Translations under genes and position numbers: made by a program
The notes under the pieces: model-generated
What the model was told of the DNA's origin: nothing
The model's input: only the letters and a program-made list of their open reading frames with translations
Databases searched by the model: none
Source: Hericium rajendrae
Taxonomy: Eukaryota > Basidiomycota > Agaricomycetes > Russulales > Hericiaceae
Direction: 5' to 3'
Length of the DNA stretch: 64,000 nt
Assembly: GCA_033439255.1 (NCBI GenBank)
Contig: CM065883.1
Location: forward strand, 1,054,001-1,118,000
Shown here: positions 48,364-60,412 of the stretch, piece after piece
Layout: every line of letters begins with the position of its first letter
Position numbering within the stretch: the stretch's first letter is position 1

Positions 48364-50744
48364 TCACGCTTTCCCATCGCCCACATCATCCAGCTTCTCC
48401 GACGTGTCCGCGTCCTTCCGGTCGATCTCATCACGATCTCCGCCATTGACAACAGCACCACGCTCCACCCGGCTCTTGCGCCGCCATTCCCGCCGCTCGA
48501 GATACCACACGAGCCACGTCGCGCCGAGCGTCGCAGCGCACGTACAGATCATCGCGATCATGCCCTTGCGGAAGCGCGGCGCGTCCGTTGCGGGGTAGAG
48601 CACAAGCGGCCACCACGCGTTGATCACGTTGTTCCACATGCTGCACAATCATGCAAGTTTTCAGTACGGGCCGGCACGAGACGAAAGACAAGAGAATACG
48701 CACTTCATGGACGCAAGCACGATTGCGCGCTCCTGGTCGTCATCTGCACATATTTGGTTCGCCCACCTGCAGCGCGTCGGTCAACATGCGAGGAGCCGGG
48801 CAGATCAAAAAGTGGACTTACGCGAAGGTGGTCGCCTGCCCAGAATAGGACGCGCCTGCGAGGTCTGCGGGGCGGAGCGGCGGATCAATCATCGGCGTGC
48901 GGGCGCGCGGATCAGAGACGTACAGTACGCGAAAAACTTGAGGCCCGTCGGACTGCGCCAGACGAGGATGCAGATCGCCGCGACGGTGCATGCGAGCGAC
49001 ATGTAGATGAGCACAGGCCAGCGTGCACGCGTGCGATCGGTCCACGTCGCGCACACGAGCGTCGACGCGATGCCGAACGCGGTCACGCCGGAAGGGTAGT
49101 AATCTACGCCCGTGGTCGGCATAGTACTTCATATGCGCATATATGGCGACTGACCGATTTGCTCGACGGTGTATCCGCCGATGGCCGAGAGCCATTGGCC
49201 CATGAGGTTGTTCGAGCCGAAGCTTTCCGTCTCGCCCGAGATTGCAAACTGCAGAGGGTGAGCAAATCTCTCAAGTCTAGGTGTAGAGGGAGTGCTCACG
49301 AGTAAGCTACAGGCATACCACCTCCAGCGCGTTAGAACACGCTTGGCCAGGTTCCATGACAGCGGCTTGCGGCTGGTATCAGTGCTCATGCGGTCAGACG
49401 ATAGCAGACGTTCCTGGCTCCAGCGTCAATGTTTCCTCGTCGACTTAGAAATAATAAATAGGTAAGTTACCTCTTCGGAAAGATAGAAGGCCTTAGTCGT
49501 TGCAGGCACATCTGGGAAGATGAGGAATCCATAGAGGGCTATAGGGAGCGTGATGATGCCGTCAATAATGAACCTGCGGGGTCTCTAAGCATTATCGCGC
49601 ATTGCATGAGAAAGCAGAATATTACAGCCATCGCCAGCCGGACCGACCCGCTTTTCCATTAAGGTTACTACATTGAGGCGGTGGATGAGGACTCGCGCAG
49701 ATGGCGGGAGTGAATCACGCACTGGTAAACCGCGCCCTGCAGGACACCAGAAAATCTGGAATAATGAGCACAAGGCGGTGCAACAAAAATAAATCGTGCA
49801 CACAGTGTCCCTGCCAAGCCGCTTGAGGTAAATATGGCGGATCGCTTGCCCAGTTCCCCAGGCTTGTACCACCTTGATTTGAGTTAGTTACATAGGTGTA
49901 TCGAGCTATCGAGGATGGACCTACGAGCCGAGGATATAATGCGTTCCAACGAAGGTGGATGCCTCTGCCATGCCTTGTAAAAAGCGAATGGCGTATATCT
50001 TTTAAATAGATTAGATGCTGCTTCCATTGGAATTCAACATCTACCGAACATACTTGCTGAACGGTACGCACAGAACTCGTACTTTGATCGGGCACCGGGT
50101 GGTAAGACAACTCATGCATCGCGGGACAGCCAACCACTGCCGCTCACCAAAACGTCAGGACCCCCCAAATAACTTGCATCGCCGGGAGCCATATCCGTGG
50201 CGGCACGACTTGCAGCATGAGGTTATCTGCTGCGCATTAGCATCCGTTGCGCAGCACGGCAGCAGACGCATCTCACTAGGTATCATGCCAACGATGTAGC
50301 CGCAGGTAAAGAGCGTGTTGATTTGCTGCGCAGCCAAAAATATGTGAGGATTCCGCAGTCGGAGGGGCAGGCACGGACTGACATTAAATTGCGTGCCGTG
50401 CATGTTCAGGTCCTCGCGCATCCCGGAGACATACGCGTTATTTACATTGGATCTGTCTAGATCTGCAAGTACACGGATCAGCGACGGAAGAGACGTCCGC
50501 GCGGACCGGGTATGGTATCTCAGCAATACAGCAGTGGGGATGTGGGATGGCACGCACAATTCGTGAAGTACTGTCACAGGACAGATCAGAACTATCACGC
50601 GACGCTAAGGAAAAGTGTTCGCACCATGAGACAACAATACGACAAGATAAACCAATCGATCTTCAGCAAGAGCCGACGCTCCAGCTTAGATGAGGGCGTA
50701 TCGCCAAACAAAACCCGCTTGAAGCGCCGCATCGTGGTAGCCAT
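48364..50744 (-). CDS. MFS transporter, Dal5/allantoate permease type
   Basis: Twelve-helix proton symporter of the anion:cation symporter family, taking up small organic acids or vitamins such as allantoate, pantothenate, biotin or nicotinate. The start MATTMRRFKRVLFGD precedes LERRLLLKIDWFILSYCCLM. A 13-nt exon follows (50558-50570) giving YFTN, then YLDRSNVNNAYVSGMREDLN, the family's LDR motif. Later blocks are INTLFTCGYIVGMIP, RFLQGMAEASTFVGTHYILG, WRWLFIIDGIITLPIALYGF and SMNMWNNVINAWWPLVLYP. The C-terminus is charged and ends LDDVGDGKA-stop. About a dozen exons. The substrate cannot be told from sequence. Confidence 0.88.
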
Positions 50745-50919
50745 GTCTTGAACGCAACTTGAAGACCGTTGAAGCACCGGAGCGATGCTGAACAATCTAG
50801 ATGAAGGCCAGAACAAAAACACAGCTATCACTCGAGCATGGAGACGCCGTGGATAAGACGGTGAAGAGCGCCTACGGTGCTATCGGCGCATGACAAGACA
50901 CCGAGCAAGATGGCGCCGC

Positions 50920-51934
50920 GAAATCGGTCATAGCCAGTGTGATCGCCCGCCGCAGGCGGGCGAACGAGCTGCCAGGGTGATTTCGGGGCCGTCTCCGGTG
51001 GCTAGCCAGGGTTAGTCCGTGGCCGGGTCAAAACCCTCGACTTTTGTGATGGCAAAGCACCTTCTGAGATGAGATCAAGTGCTTGACCAACCGACAGGCT
51101 TGTCGCTTCACATTCTTGACTATGTCTGCAGGTCATAATTCTCAGTATGTACTTAGATTGAACAAACTGTGAATCTGTCTACAGCACTGCGTGTTAAAAT
51201 ACCAAATTTGGTCACCGTGCTGCATTCAGTAAGTGCCGCGCTAATGATAGGAGTAGATATCTCGGACTCCTTCCTCACTACTTCGTCGAGCGCACCGTGC
51301 TCGAGCAGCAGACCAGCAATGATTTCCCTTGCGAGCTCGTCGACTTATGTGCCTTGGTCATCACACACCTTGCCAAGGGCCATCCCGATGGCCTCATCCT
51401 GTGGAGGCTTTACAATAATCTGGAGCTCGATCCCCCGATCGACACAGAGTACATCAGGCACACGGCACCTCCACCTTCACGCTAGCCTCTGGGCGAAGGG
51501 CCCCAATGCTGAGGCACATTAGCAACTCCATTTTTTTCTCTCGTTGTTGTACTTCCCTCCGGGCATTTTCTTCCACTCTGCATTGCTCTACTGTAGTACA
51601 AGCCCATGGTCACTAATATACATGATTTTTCCATGCTTGAGTGTGCCCACCGCAGCCGCAGAAAGTCGTCATCGCCGCCACCACCCGTCGCCTCCTCCCT
51701 CGAAACCCGGCGCTGGGGTTGGTAGGGTTGCAGATCTGCCGGGAGGGGGTCAGATCCAAAAAGGTCACGTGACGAGCTGCGGATGCTGCGGCACGTGCAT
51801 TTCCAACGGTCAAAAATCGGTCGGAACGGTCGACCGTTTCCGACCGTTCCAATCCTGGCCATGACGCGGCTGCCGGAACGGTCGACCGTTTCCGACCGTT
51901 CCAATCCTGGCCATGACGCGGCTGCCGATGGCGC
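50920..51934. repeat. Tandem duplication, copy 1 (1015 bp)
   Basis: Begins GAAATCGGTCATAGCC and ends CGGCTGCCGATGGCGC. It is repeated directly in 51935-52946. It contains an 8-bp hairpin (50944-50962), a plus-strand open frame with codons starting LEQQTSNDFPCELVDL and ending HTAPPPSR-stop, and at its end two 52-bp direct repeats. No transposase, integrase or long terminal structure is visible. Confidence 0.9.
51821..51925. repeat. 52-bp direct repeats with palindrome AACGGTCGACCGTT
   Basis: Within copy 1 the segment GGAACGGTCGACCGTTTCC plus CGACCGTTCCAATCCTGGCC occurs twice at a spacing of 52 bp. The same pair recurs in copy 2 at 52833-52937. Perfect 14-bp palindromes AACGGTCGACCGTT sit at 51825, 51877, 52837 and 52889. 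Confidence 0.9.
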
Positions 51935-52946
51935 GAAATCGGTCATAGCCAGTGTGATCGCCCGCCGCAGGCGGGCGAACGAGCTGCCAGGGTGATTTCG
52001 GGGCCGTCTCCGGTGGCTAGCCAGGGTTAGTCCGTGGCCGGGTCAAAACCCTCGACTTTTGTGATGGCAAAGCACCTTCTGAGATGAGATCAAGTGCTTG
52101 ACCAACCGACAGGCTTGTCGCTTCACATTCTTGACTATGTCTGCAGGTCATAATTCAGTATGTACTTAGATTGAACAAACTGTGAATCTGTCTACAGCAC
52201 TGCGTGTTAAAATACCAAATTTGGTCACCGTGCTGCATTCAGTAAGTGCCGCGCTAATGATAGGAGTAGATATCTCGGACTCCTTCCTCACTACTTCGTC
52301 GAGCGCACCGTGCTCGAGCAGCAGACCAGCAATGATTTCCCTTGCGAGCTCGTCGACTTATGTGCCTTGGTCATCACACACCTTGCCAAGGGCCATCCCG
52401 ATGGCCTCATCCTGTGGAGGCTTTACAATAATCTGGAGCTCGATCCCCCGATCGACACGGAGTACATCAGGCACACGGCACCTCCACCTTCACGCTAGCC
52501 TCTGGGCGAAGGGCCCCAATGCTGAGGCACATTAGCAACTCCATTTTTTTCTCTCGTTGTTGTACTTCCCTCCGGGCATTTTCTTCCACTCTGCATTGCT
52601 CTACTGTAGTACAAGCCATGGTCACTAATATACATGATTTTTCCATGCTTGAGTGTGCCCACCGCAGCCGCAGAAAGTCGTCATCGCCGCCACCACCCGT
52701 CGCCTCCTCCCCCGAAACCCGGCGCTGGGGTTGGTAGGGTTGCAGATCTGCCGGGAGGGGGTCAGATCCAAAAAGGTCACGTGACGAGCTGCGGATGCTG
52801 CGGCACGTGCATTTCCAACGGTCAAAAATCGGTCGGAACGGTCGACCGTTTCCGACCGTTCCAATCCTGGCCATGACGCGGCTGCCGGAACGGTCGACCG
52901 TTTCCGACCGTTCCAATCCTGGCCATGACGCGGCTGCCGATGGCGC
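51935..52946. repeat. Tandem duplication, copy 2 (1012 bp)
   Basis: Matches copy 1 except for about five small differences, including a 2-nt and a 1-nt gap and a few substitutions, giving about 99.5 percent identity by eye. Each copy ends with GATGGCGC, and GATGGCGC also lies just before copy 1. Confidence 0.9.
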
Positions 52947-55379
52947 CTTTGCGCGTCGGGCCAAACTGCATTTTTTGCATCAAATATTCACGTGATGCCT
53001 GTATCGCGATCACGTGCTGACAGTGGGATGTGTCAATTTGCATGACGAGCGCGTCTCGGCGGTTGCATCGGTCAGAAGAACAAAAGAACAGAAGGACATC
53101 CAGCGCGGCGACTTGGACAGGGCACATGTATCTGAACTTTAAGAATGGGAAAGAGTGTACGATCCCAGTCTATTGTTCCGGTGGATCGGGCACAAATAAG
53201 GCGCGAAGTTCGCGACCATGAGAACCAACACTGTCTCAAGATGGGCGTTGTATGGGCGTTATAACGTACAAATAACTCCTTTATTAGGAGACATGGAACC
53301 TAGAGCTGGTCCGGATTGCGCGAGGCCTGCAGCCATGAGAGCGAGAACAAAAAACCGGCCTCGCGCAATCCTTGTACGGTGAATAAGTACAATGGATGAT
53401 GGGCACATACCCTACTGACAGTTGATCCGTGTTTCTGTCATGCCCAAATGAATGCCGGTCTATCCCGGCCCCCTTCCTGTCAACAGACAACCAGCGAGCG
53501 CCGACGCGGACATCCGAAAGGACTCAAGAAACGCCTGCACGTCCAAAACGGCTGGGGGAAATGCCGAGCGGGCCGCCCACGGTTATGTCGATGGCGGCTA
53601 GATACGGTCGCCGAGATGGAACCACGAGCGTGCCCAGATTCTCGTCGCAACCGATCCGCTCTGGGGGCTCGACGACACCTTCGGGTGGTGAAACGTACCC
53701 CAGCTGAAATGAATGTGAACAATGTGCGGTATTACTCGGTTTGTGACTTGGTCCCCGACCGCTTCCACGCGTTAATCTCGAGGCGCGTCAATCTGTCGTG
53801 ATGACACGGGCCTGCCTGGGAGACAGCTTGGAGGCTGACTGGGAGTGATTTGTAACTCTAATAGTGAGTCAGTATGCTAACTCGGCGTCAAGGATAAGTG
53901 TTGAGGAAAAAGGAAAATTTGCCGAACACCCTTAGTGACCCGAAACACGCGTCGACAGACCAACCACGCAGATCCCTGTTTTGCACGATTTTCTGCCAAG
54001 AAAATGGTGAGGCAATCCTGCTGAGCGACGATGAATAAATCCACCATAGCGAGCATAAGATCGGGCCGTGGGCGCTCGTTTGCCGACAGGATGGTTGCGG
54101 GATGTGGCGTCAGGCACGGACAGCGACCGCAATCGCAAATCTCAGTTGAAGAGATTGCAAGCGGAGAATGTCACGACTCCATATGGAGATACGAATGGGC
54201 AGCTGAAGAAGCGCCGACTAGCGCCGATATGGCCTACTTCCTCGGACCCGGGGTGGAAAGGTAAGGAGGGCGAGTCGACAGAAGTCGACAAGTCGGGCGA
54301 ATGCAAATTGTTGCATGGGCGGGGTGGCCCCCAAAATATTGGAGCAAACCGTTGGGACATGGGCGATCTTTCGGCATAATATCGAGCAGCAGAATGTCAT
54401 AGTGTTGACCTACGGTTGAATAGTGAAAAAAGTTTAAGTTCGGTCCCCACGAACGCAAAATCATGCGTCGTCGCTTACCGCAGTAACAATGATCATCACT
54501 GATGTGGGGCCGTCATGGGTGCTAGGTTCTGCGCAGCTAGATCAGCAGAGAGGCGGCCGTTAAGGACGTCTAGCTAGTATCCAGCCGCGGCGAGTCATCA
54601 TCCAGCCTAGTCCAGACGCGCAAGAAAACCTAGTGGAGAAACAGCAGAGGCGGTGTTGTTCTTCCCATCTGTCTGCTGCGCTCCTTGAACGGGACCAAAA
54701 TGGTGGTGGTATCGAATGGAACCCTAAGTGCGCACGAGTGTCCACTTTTGTTAATCTCGTTCCAGCTTTCGGCGCGGCCAAACACGATTAGTGAGAGGTT
54801 CTCTGTCAAATGATCAGCTGGACTTGCAACGCGCGATGGCGAGGCAGAAACGAGGTGATACTGGGCGGTAAGGGCCCCTCTGAACCGACGTCTAGCACGA
54901 TCGTGCACGAATAATTATACCCCTGCGCACAGGAGGTCAGGTTGAGTGGAAGGGACCGGAAGAGAACCGAGACACGGTTCGGACGGGAGATCGGGGGACT
55001 GAGATCGGATCTGGGATGGATTCAGCGCGTCACCGACGGTATGTGTCAGCAGGATAGGGTCAGAGACGGTCATGGACTGACGTCGAGATGGTGCCGAAAA
55101 GAATAGACGTCTAGAGCACCATCGACATGCTCCCACTGCGGAGGTGAGGATGCAGAAATAGCCGTGTCTCGCACCGCAGATGGAGGGTGGCGAGACTGAC
55201 AAGGACGATGGGCGGAACTGTGGGTGGAAGCTTCTCGAACCGAAACCGAGACGAGCAGGCGGCGGCATTGAGTAATCGGGCGAAGGTCTGATATCTCGCC
55301 TCCGAGATCTGCCGCCGTCGTTATAAGACTTTGGGTCTCCCAGCCAGTCCCTGCTCCGTCCCATTCGCGCCGCTCGACC
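52947..55379. other. 2.4-kb gene-poor region
   Basis: Several open frames of 60-150 residues exist on both strands (for example 53429-53707, 54068-54379, 54915-55385 minus), but none shows a domain, a fungal intron pattern or a membrane or signal segment. Base composition is more AT-rich than in the genes. The final part is the YTP1 promoter. Confidence 0.5.
53313..53371. repeat. Perfect 15-bp inverted repeat (hairpin)
   Basis: GGATTGCGCGAGGCC at 53313-53327 is followed 29 bases later by its exact reverse complement GGCCTCGCGCAATCC at 53357-53371. In RNA it would make a strong GC-rich stem. No neighbouring gene end needs it as a terminator. Confidence 0.85.
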
Positions 55380-57604
55380 ATGCATCTCCCAATTGCCCTG
55401 GGGTTTTTGCTCCCATCCCTCGCCCTCTATGCCGCTGGTCCCGCGGGCGCTGCCCCCTCGGCCGTTAACTTCGCCGAGGATGTCCTGCCCCGTGACCCCT
55501 CGTCCTCCAACCTTCCTGCTCGCGCCCCCCTAGAGTTCGCTCACGCGCTCGAGCGACGCGACATGGACGAGCATAGTCATGGTGGCCGTCATACCGCTCC
55601 TCTCCTAGAAATCAACGAAACAGAGGTCCATCTGTGGCATGCCGTGACGCCTCCGTCGTACTACACCATGGATATTGGGAATCCAGATCCCGCCCAGAAA
55701 AGATACCCTGGCCTCATGGCTTTGCATGTGCTTTCGATGTGTGCTGCTTTCTTCGGGGCTCTCCCTGCAGGTGCGTATCATCCCATGTCTATTCATGCGC
55801 ATAATTCATCTGGGGCTCACCTTCTCAGGCATTGCGCTACGATCTGTCAACCATGCTTGGCACGGCTTTTCCATGATTCTCTTCTGGGCCTTCGTCATCA
55901 TCGGCGTTTCGGCGAGTGGTCTCTATAACAAGTTGACGCCCAATATGTGCGTTTGTCAGCCCCTATTTGTCTTCCGTTTGTCTGATGCACTTCCAGGTAT
56001 GAGGGACAAAAACATACCTCCCACAGCTACTTCGTCCTGCTCCTTGCCCTCATCGTTTCTGCAGTAGACCTGATCGCAGGTGTCACTCGTCTCGTCAATT
56101 ACGTGAAAGCGGTTCGCGCCGGTGAGCCGATCTCCGTCCGCTCATTCTGGCGCACCGTGGTTCTCGGTCAGGACGAGCAGCCCTTCGGCCTCGGTGCCGA
56201 ATACGCGAACCTGGTGGTGGATGATCCGGAAGAGATGGAGGAGGAGCTGAAGGGTGAATCCATCTCATTGCAGGAGCGTCGTGTTCGCCGTACCGCACCC
56301 TTGTCGGTGCAAGTTGCAGACCCACATGATGAAACCGCCAGCTGGGCCAACGAGGTACAGCCGCACGAGTGTCCAGAGACGCCCGCGTCCGAACGCACCC
56401 TTTTCGGGCCTCGCTCGCCCCGCGGCTCGCAACATTCCGACGACACGCTCCACGAGTACAAGCGCTTCGGCTCCCGCGCATCGTTGCTTCGTCGTGTTGG
56501 CAGGATCGCGTTTGGCACGCTCGAGCGCGTGTTGGTGTTTGCCGGTTTCATCGAGTTCTTGACTGGTAGCGTCGTGTACACGGGCATCTGCCGGGAGAAC
56601 TACGTCAATGGTTGCCTGGCTCACCTCATCAGTATGTGCTCCTGCATTCTGATATTCGCGTCTCGGAACTGATTCCGTCGGATTTGTAGAGGGTGGCATC
56701 TTTTGGTGTTACGGTCTCGCGACGTTCGCACGTTTCCTGGGGTCGTTCTCCGATCTCGGATGGGCTTGGAACCGTGTTCCCGTCGGCGACAACGTGTCCG
56801 CGGAGTTCGTCGAGTCTGCCGTAATCTTCGTCTACGGCATCACCAACACCTGGATGGAGCGCTTCGGTGCCAACCCCGGAGACCCGTACACGACGAAGCA
56901 GGTCCAGCACATCAGCATCGCCGTCATGTTCTGGTTTGCTGGTCTGTTGGGCATGAGCATCGAGTCGCGCTGCCTCCGCCGCTGGTTCGCTGCGGTCTCC
57001 ACGGCCGCGCTCAAAAAGGAAAATGCGTCGCGGGAGGCTGTCGCTGAGCCCGCAAGCTACTCGGGCAGCTTCAACCCGTTCCCGGCCCTCGTCATTGGTA
57101 TCACAGGCGCTGCCATGAGCGCACATCACCAGACATACCAGTTCCAGGTAGGTTCCTGTGTGATTGCTCGTTCCAGCAGCGTTCCTCACTCCGTTTCCAG
57201 GTGGAAATCCACATGTTGTGGGGATACTTGTTGAGTGCGTTTGCCGTACTTCGGTGCTTGACGTACTTCTTCCTCTGGCTGGGTCCTCCGCGTTCTGTGC
57301 TGCCCTCGCGGCCGCCTACGGAGGCACTCGCCAGTTTCTTCCTCGCTTGTGGTGGCCTGGTCTTTATATTCAGTGACGAAGAAGTTACGCTGAATGCCAT
57401 GCGCATGGGTCATGATGGTAAGCACTTCACCTTGACACCGATACTGCCAAACTGAACCTGTATTGCGCAGACATGATGATGTTCCTCAATCTCTCTGTTG
57501 CCATTACGTGCTTCGCTATGTGTTGGACGCTCATCGTAGTGGGCTTCAAAGGCTGGCTCAAGTCGCGGACCCACGCAGCGCTTGCCTTCTATCCATCCAC
57601 GTAA
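55380..57604 (+). CDS. Ytp1-like multi-pass membrane protein
   Basis: Fungal Ytp1 family, membrane proteins with cytochrome b561-like helix pairs; the function is unproven. A signal peptide MHLPIALGFLLPSLALYAAG leads to a luminal part with HSHGGRH. Then come LMALHVLSMCAAFFGALPAG, AWHGFSMILFWAFVIIGVSA and the diagnostic NKLTPNMYEGQKHTSHSYF. A polar loop of about 120 residues follows, then FAGFIEFLTGSVVYTGICRE, GGIFWCYGLATFARFLGSFS and QHISIAVMFWFAGLLGMSIE. The last helices are IHMLWGYLLSAFAVLRC and NLSVAITCFAMCWTLIVVGF. It ends HAALAFYPST-stop. The His pairs in the helices could bind heme. About seven exons, near 640 residues. Confidence 0.9.
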
Positions 57605-57918
57605 AGTCACGACCTAGATTCCTTTGACGATCCTCATGGTCTGGCGGCTTTCCACGTACGATACCCGCCATGTTATAACTTCTGCGCTGCTGTGCTTTAT
57701 TATTAGCCTTCCCGCCCGGTGTCTTAATACTTCTATCCGGTTTGATGCATATTCCCAGTCTCCAGACCCATCGCATTGTCATTCACTGTTCGTCGCCTGT
57801 TGTCGTTCCATGTCCTTTACGACCTCTGCATTGGTTAGCCTCACTCGATGTTAACTTATCCTTCAAGACAATCTATTCACTGCTTTTCGTGAGTATCCGC
57901 GTGAGGAAGCAAAGATTG
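57605..57918. other. Convergent space, YTP1 / COQ2
   Basis: About 314 bp of probable 3' untranslated sequence. Nothing else seen. Confidence 0.45.
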
Positions 57919-59212
57919 TTACGAGCCAACACCCGCAATGAGCGCCGCGTAGTCCGCAAATGCACCCATCCAGATCCAAAAGCCCGCCCAGCCGCAGCCG
58001 ACGAACCCCCGCCAGCAATCCGCCCTGCTCGAGAAGTCCGTCCCATACACCGCCCGCGCGAGCTGCACACCCGCAAGGCCCATGCCTGCATAGAATGGCG
58101 CGCCATGCCCGCCGAGCGCGCCGGCGTACGTGATCAAACCAAGCGAAGAAGCAGAGAACGCAGCGAGCACCGGACGCGTGCGCGCGCCGAAGAGCAGCGC
58201 GGTGCTGCGGATGCCCGCGTGCACGTCGTCCGTCTTGTCCTGGTGCGCGTAGACCGTGTCGTACACGAGCGTCCAGCACACGCCGCCCGCGTACAGCGGA
58301 AGCGCGATGGCCCAGTCGACGGACCCGGCGACGGCGGACCAGCCGAGCAGCGCGCCCCAGTTGAACGCGAGGCCTGCAGCGGGTGAGTGCGGGCTGGTAG
58401 GGCACGGGCTGACGTACACGTACCGAGGACAGCCTGCGGCCAGTAGGTGATGCGCTTCATGAAGGGGTAGACCGTGACTAGGGACAGCGACGACGCGCCC
58501 AGAAGGATGCTGTGCGCATGGCTCGAGAACTCTGGTATGCGACGGACCGCGCGGACGCACCTATACCAGTTCAGTTGCGTCAGCACACCTAATCCCGCCA
58601 CGAGCTGCACGCCGAGGAACACAAATGCCTGGCGTGGCGAGATCTCGCCGCTCGCGAGCGGCCGTGCCTTTGTCCGTTCTGCGGGAGAGTGAGCGTGCGT
58701 GTGCGGGAGCTGAGGGGTGCACACGTACCGACGGCCTTGTCAAGGTTGCGGTCCCACATGTCGTTGATGGTACATCCCGCGCCACGCATCACCAAAGCGC
58801 CGAGGCCGAAGAGGCTCAGGTAAGTGAGCGGCACGGTCGGTGCGGCGTGCGTCGCGTAGGACGCCATGGTGATTGACCAGGCTAGCGTGGGGTGTCAAAA
58901 CGCGTTTGGCCGTGACTGAGCATACGGACCACATGGGTAGAACAGAAGCAGAGTGCCGATGGGTTTGTCTATACGTATGAGATATAGATATGGGCGAATA
59001 CGTGCCGGAAAGCGGTCAACCCATGTTTTCGATGATGCGGGGACGACAGTCGGTGCTGTTTCGGTAGAAGATGGTGCTGCAGTACGCGAAATGTATGGTC
59101 TCAAGAGCAGATTGCATGGAGCGCGTATCCTTTGAGCAGCGAGGAGACTAGGTGGTGGGTGTAAAGTGTAACGAGGGGAGCACCGGATGTGTCGCGCGAT
59201 TGGGATGATCAT
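57919..59212 (-). CDS. COQ2: 4-hydroxybenzoate polyprenyltransferase (Coq2)
   Basis: Inner-membrane mitochondrial enzyme that joins the polyprenyl tail to 4-hydroxybenzoate in coenzyme Q synthesis. The N-terminus is basic, fitting a mitochondrial presequence. [20 protein letters not shown] and LFYPC are the family opening. The first Asp-rich motif is [20 protein letters not shown]; the second is [19 protein letters not shown]. Hydrophobic helices separate them ([40 protein letters not shown]). It ends [10 protein letters not shown]-stop. Six exons. A longer open frame starts at 59296, but Met 59212 gives a better presequence. Confidence 0.94.
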
Positions 59213-59438
59213 GGCTGTCCGACAAGAACAAGCAGCCGATACCGCCGGGCCGTGGCCCGCCGCAACACGCCTTATCTTATCAGTCGTCCTGCTCATACTA
59301 ACTGCATTCCATCTCTCAGTCTGAGCCTTTCTTCATGACTAGCAAAAATTTTACGCGAGTATACATGCGAGAAAAGGTATGGTAGATGCGCGAGAGACCG
59401 ATGCGTTCCAATAATACAACCTGAGCCGTGATTTCCAT

Positions 59439-60412
59439 TCACCATTCCTTACCGATCTTGAACAGCCACTCCCACTCTGCAGATGCTATGGTTAGGGTAA
59501 TGGCGTCGGCACGGAGGACTCAGACTGACCAGCATAGATCTCCCCATCCAGATCCTGGACACGACTCTTCACGTTGTATTCGCCTCGGGCCATCATACCC
59601 TTCGGAAACTCGTCGTTCACAACTGCGACCTGGCGAGGCGCGGGCTGTACACCATAAGAGCCCAACATCGCGTCCACCTTCGCCACTGAATCCGAGGAGA
59701 TCAGGAACCCGAGCACTCGTCACAACGAATTGATGGCAAACCTCGCAATGGACCGCGTTTCACCACCTGCTGATAGCGCGCGCCCTAGTGACAACATCAG
59801 CGCCGAAACTTCTCTGTGAGCACGCTTCTCTTACTGTAACAATCGAGTGGTTCACTGTGAACGTAATGTGCACACTACATGGCAAGACATAAGATACTGC
59901 CACTTGCTTCACGCCATGAGTCGTCCGAGCTCACCTATATTCCTCGCCTTCCTTCACTTGAATCGGTTTGTTCTTCAGCTGCGCCAACTGAGCAGGGTTT
60001 GTCACGTCGACAGAGATCTTTTGGCCAGCAGGCAGCGAAGGCGATGTGAGTTCAAGACTGAGGACGGTAAGCTGCAGGCAACAGTGAGCATTACGGATAA
60101 AGCGGCGGACTAAGGGTATACCTTTGGCTTGCTGGTATCACCGGGTCCAGCGTCAACACCGAGACCTAGACTGGCTTTCCACCGTGCCAGACTCTCATCG
60201 TTGGCATCCAAGTTCTTGTACTCGTCGACCGTCTTCGCGGCGGAGGGCTTGTAGCCTAGTGATCGCTGCGTTTAGATGGCGGACCTCACATGCCAACCTG
60301 AGGTGTCATACCGGGGGTAGCGTTGACATCGAAATCGTCACCTTCCTCCTAATGAATGGATAACGTTGAGTCACGGACGCACGCGTGAGACGGAGGCACG
60401 CACCGTAGACAT
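59439..60412 (-). CDS. RDI1: Rho GDP-dissociation inhibitor (Rdi1)
   Basis: Cytosolic chaperone that extracts prenylated Rho GTPases (Cdc42, Rho1) from membranes. Exon 1 is short (MST). The next exons read EEGDDFDVNATPGYKPSAAK, TVDEYKNLDANDESLARWKA and SLGLGVDAG, the regulatory arm. The beta-sandwich domain includes VTVLSLELTSPSLPAGQKIS, MLGSYGVQPAPRQVAVVNDE and FPKGMMARGEYNVKSRVQDL. The end is EWLFKIGKEW-stop, the family's usual C-terminus. Seven or so exons, about 200 residues. The 102-residue frame further upstream (60349-60657) is not part of it. Confidence 0.94.

Noticed and set aside
51482-51946. 154-residue minus-strand frame in the duplicated unit
   Set aside because: It runs through the 52-bp repeats and has a low-complexity, repeat-derived composition; presence in both copies follows from the duplication.
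54068-54379. Charged 103-residue frame (KSQLKRLQAENVTTPYGDTN)
   Set aside because: It looks somewhat protein-like but has no partner exon and no recognised family.
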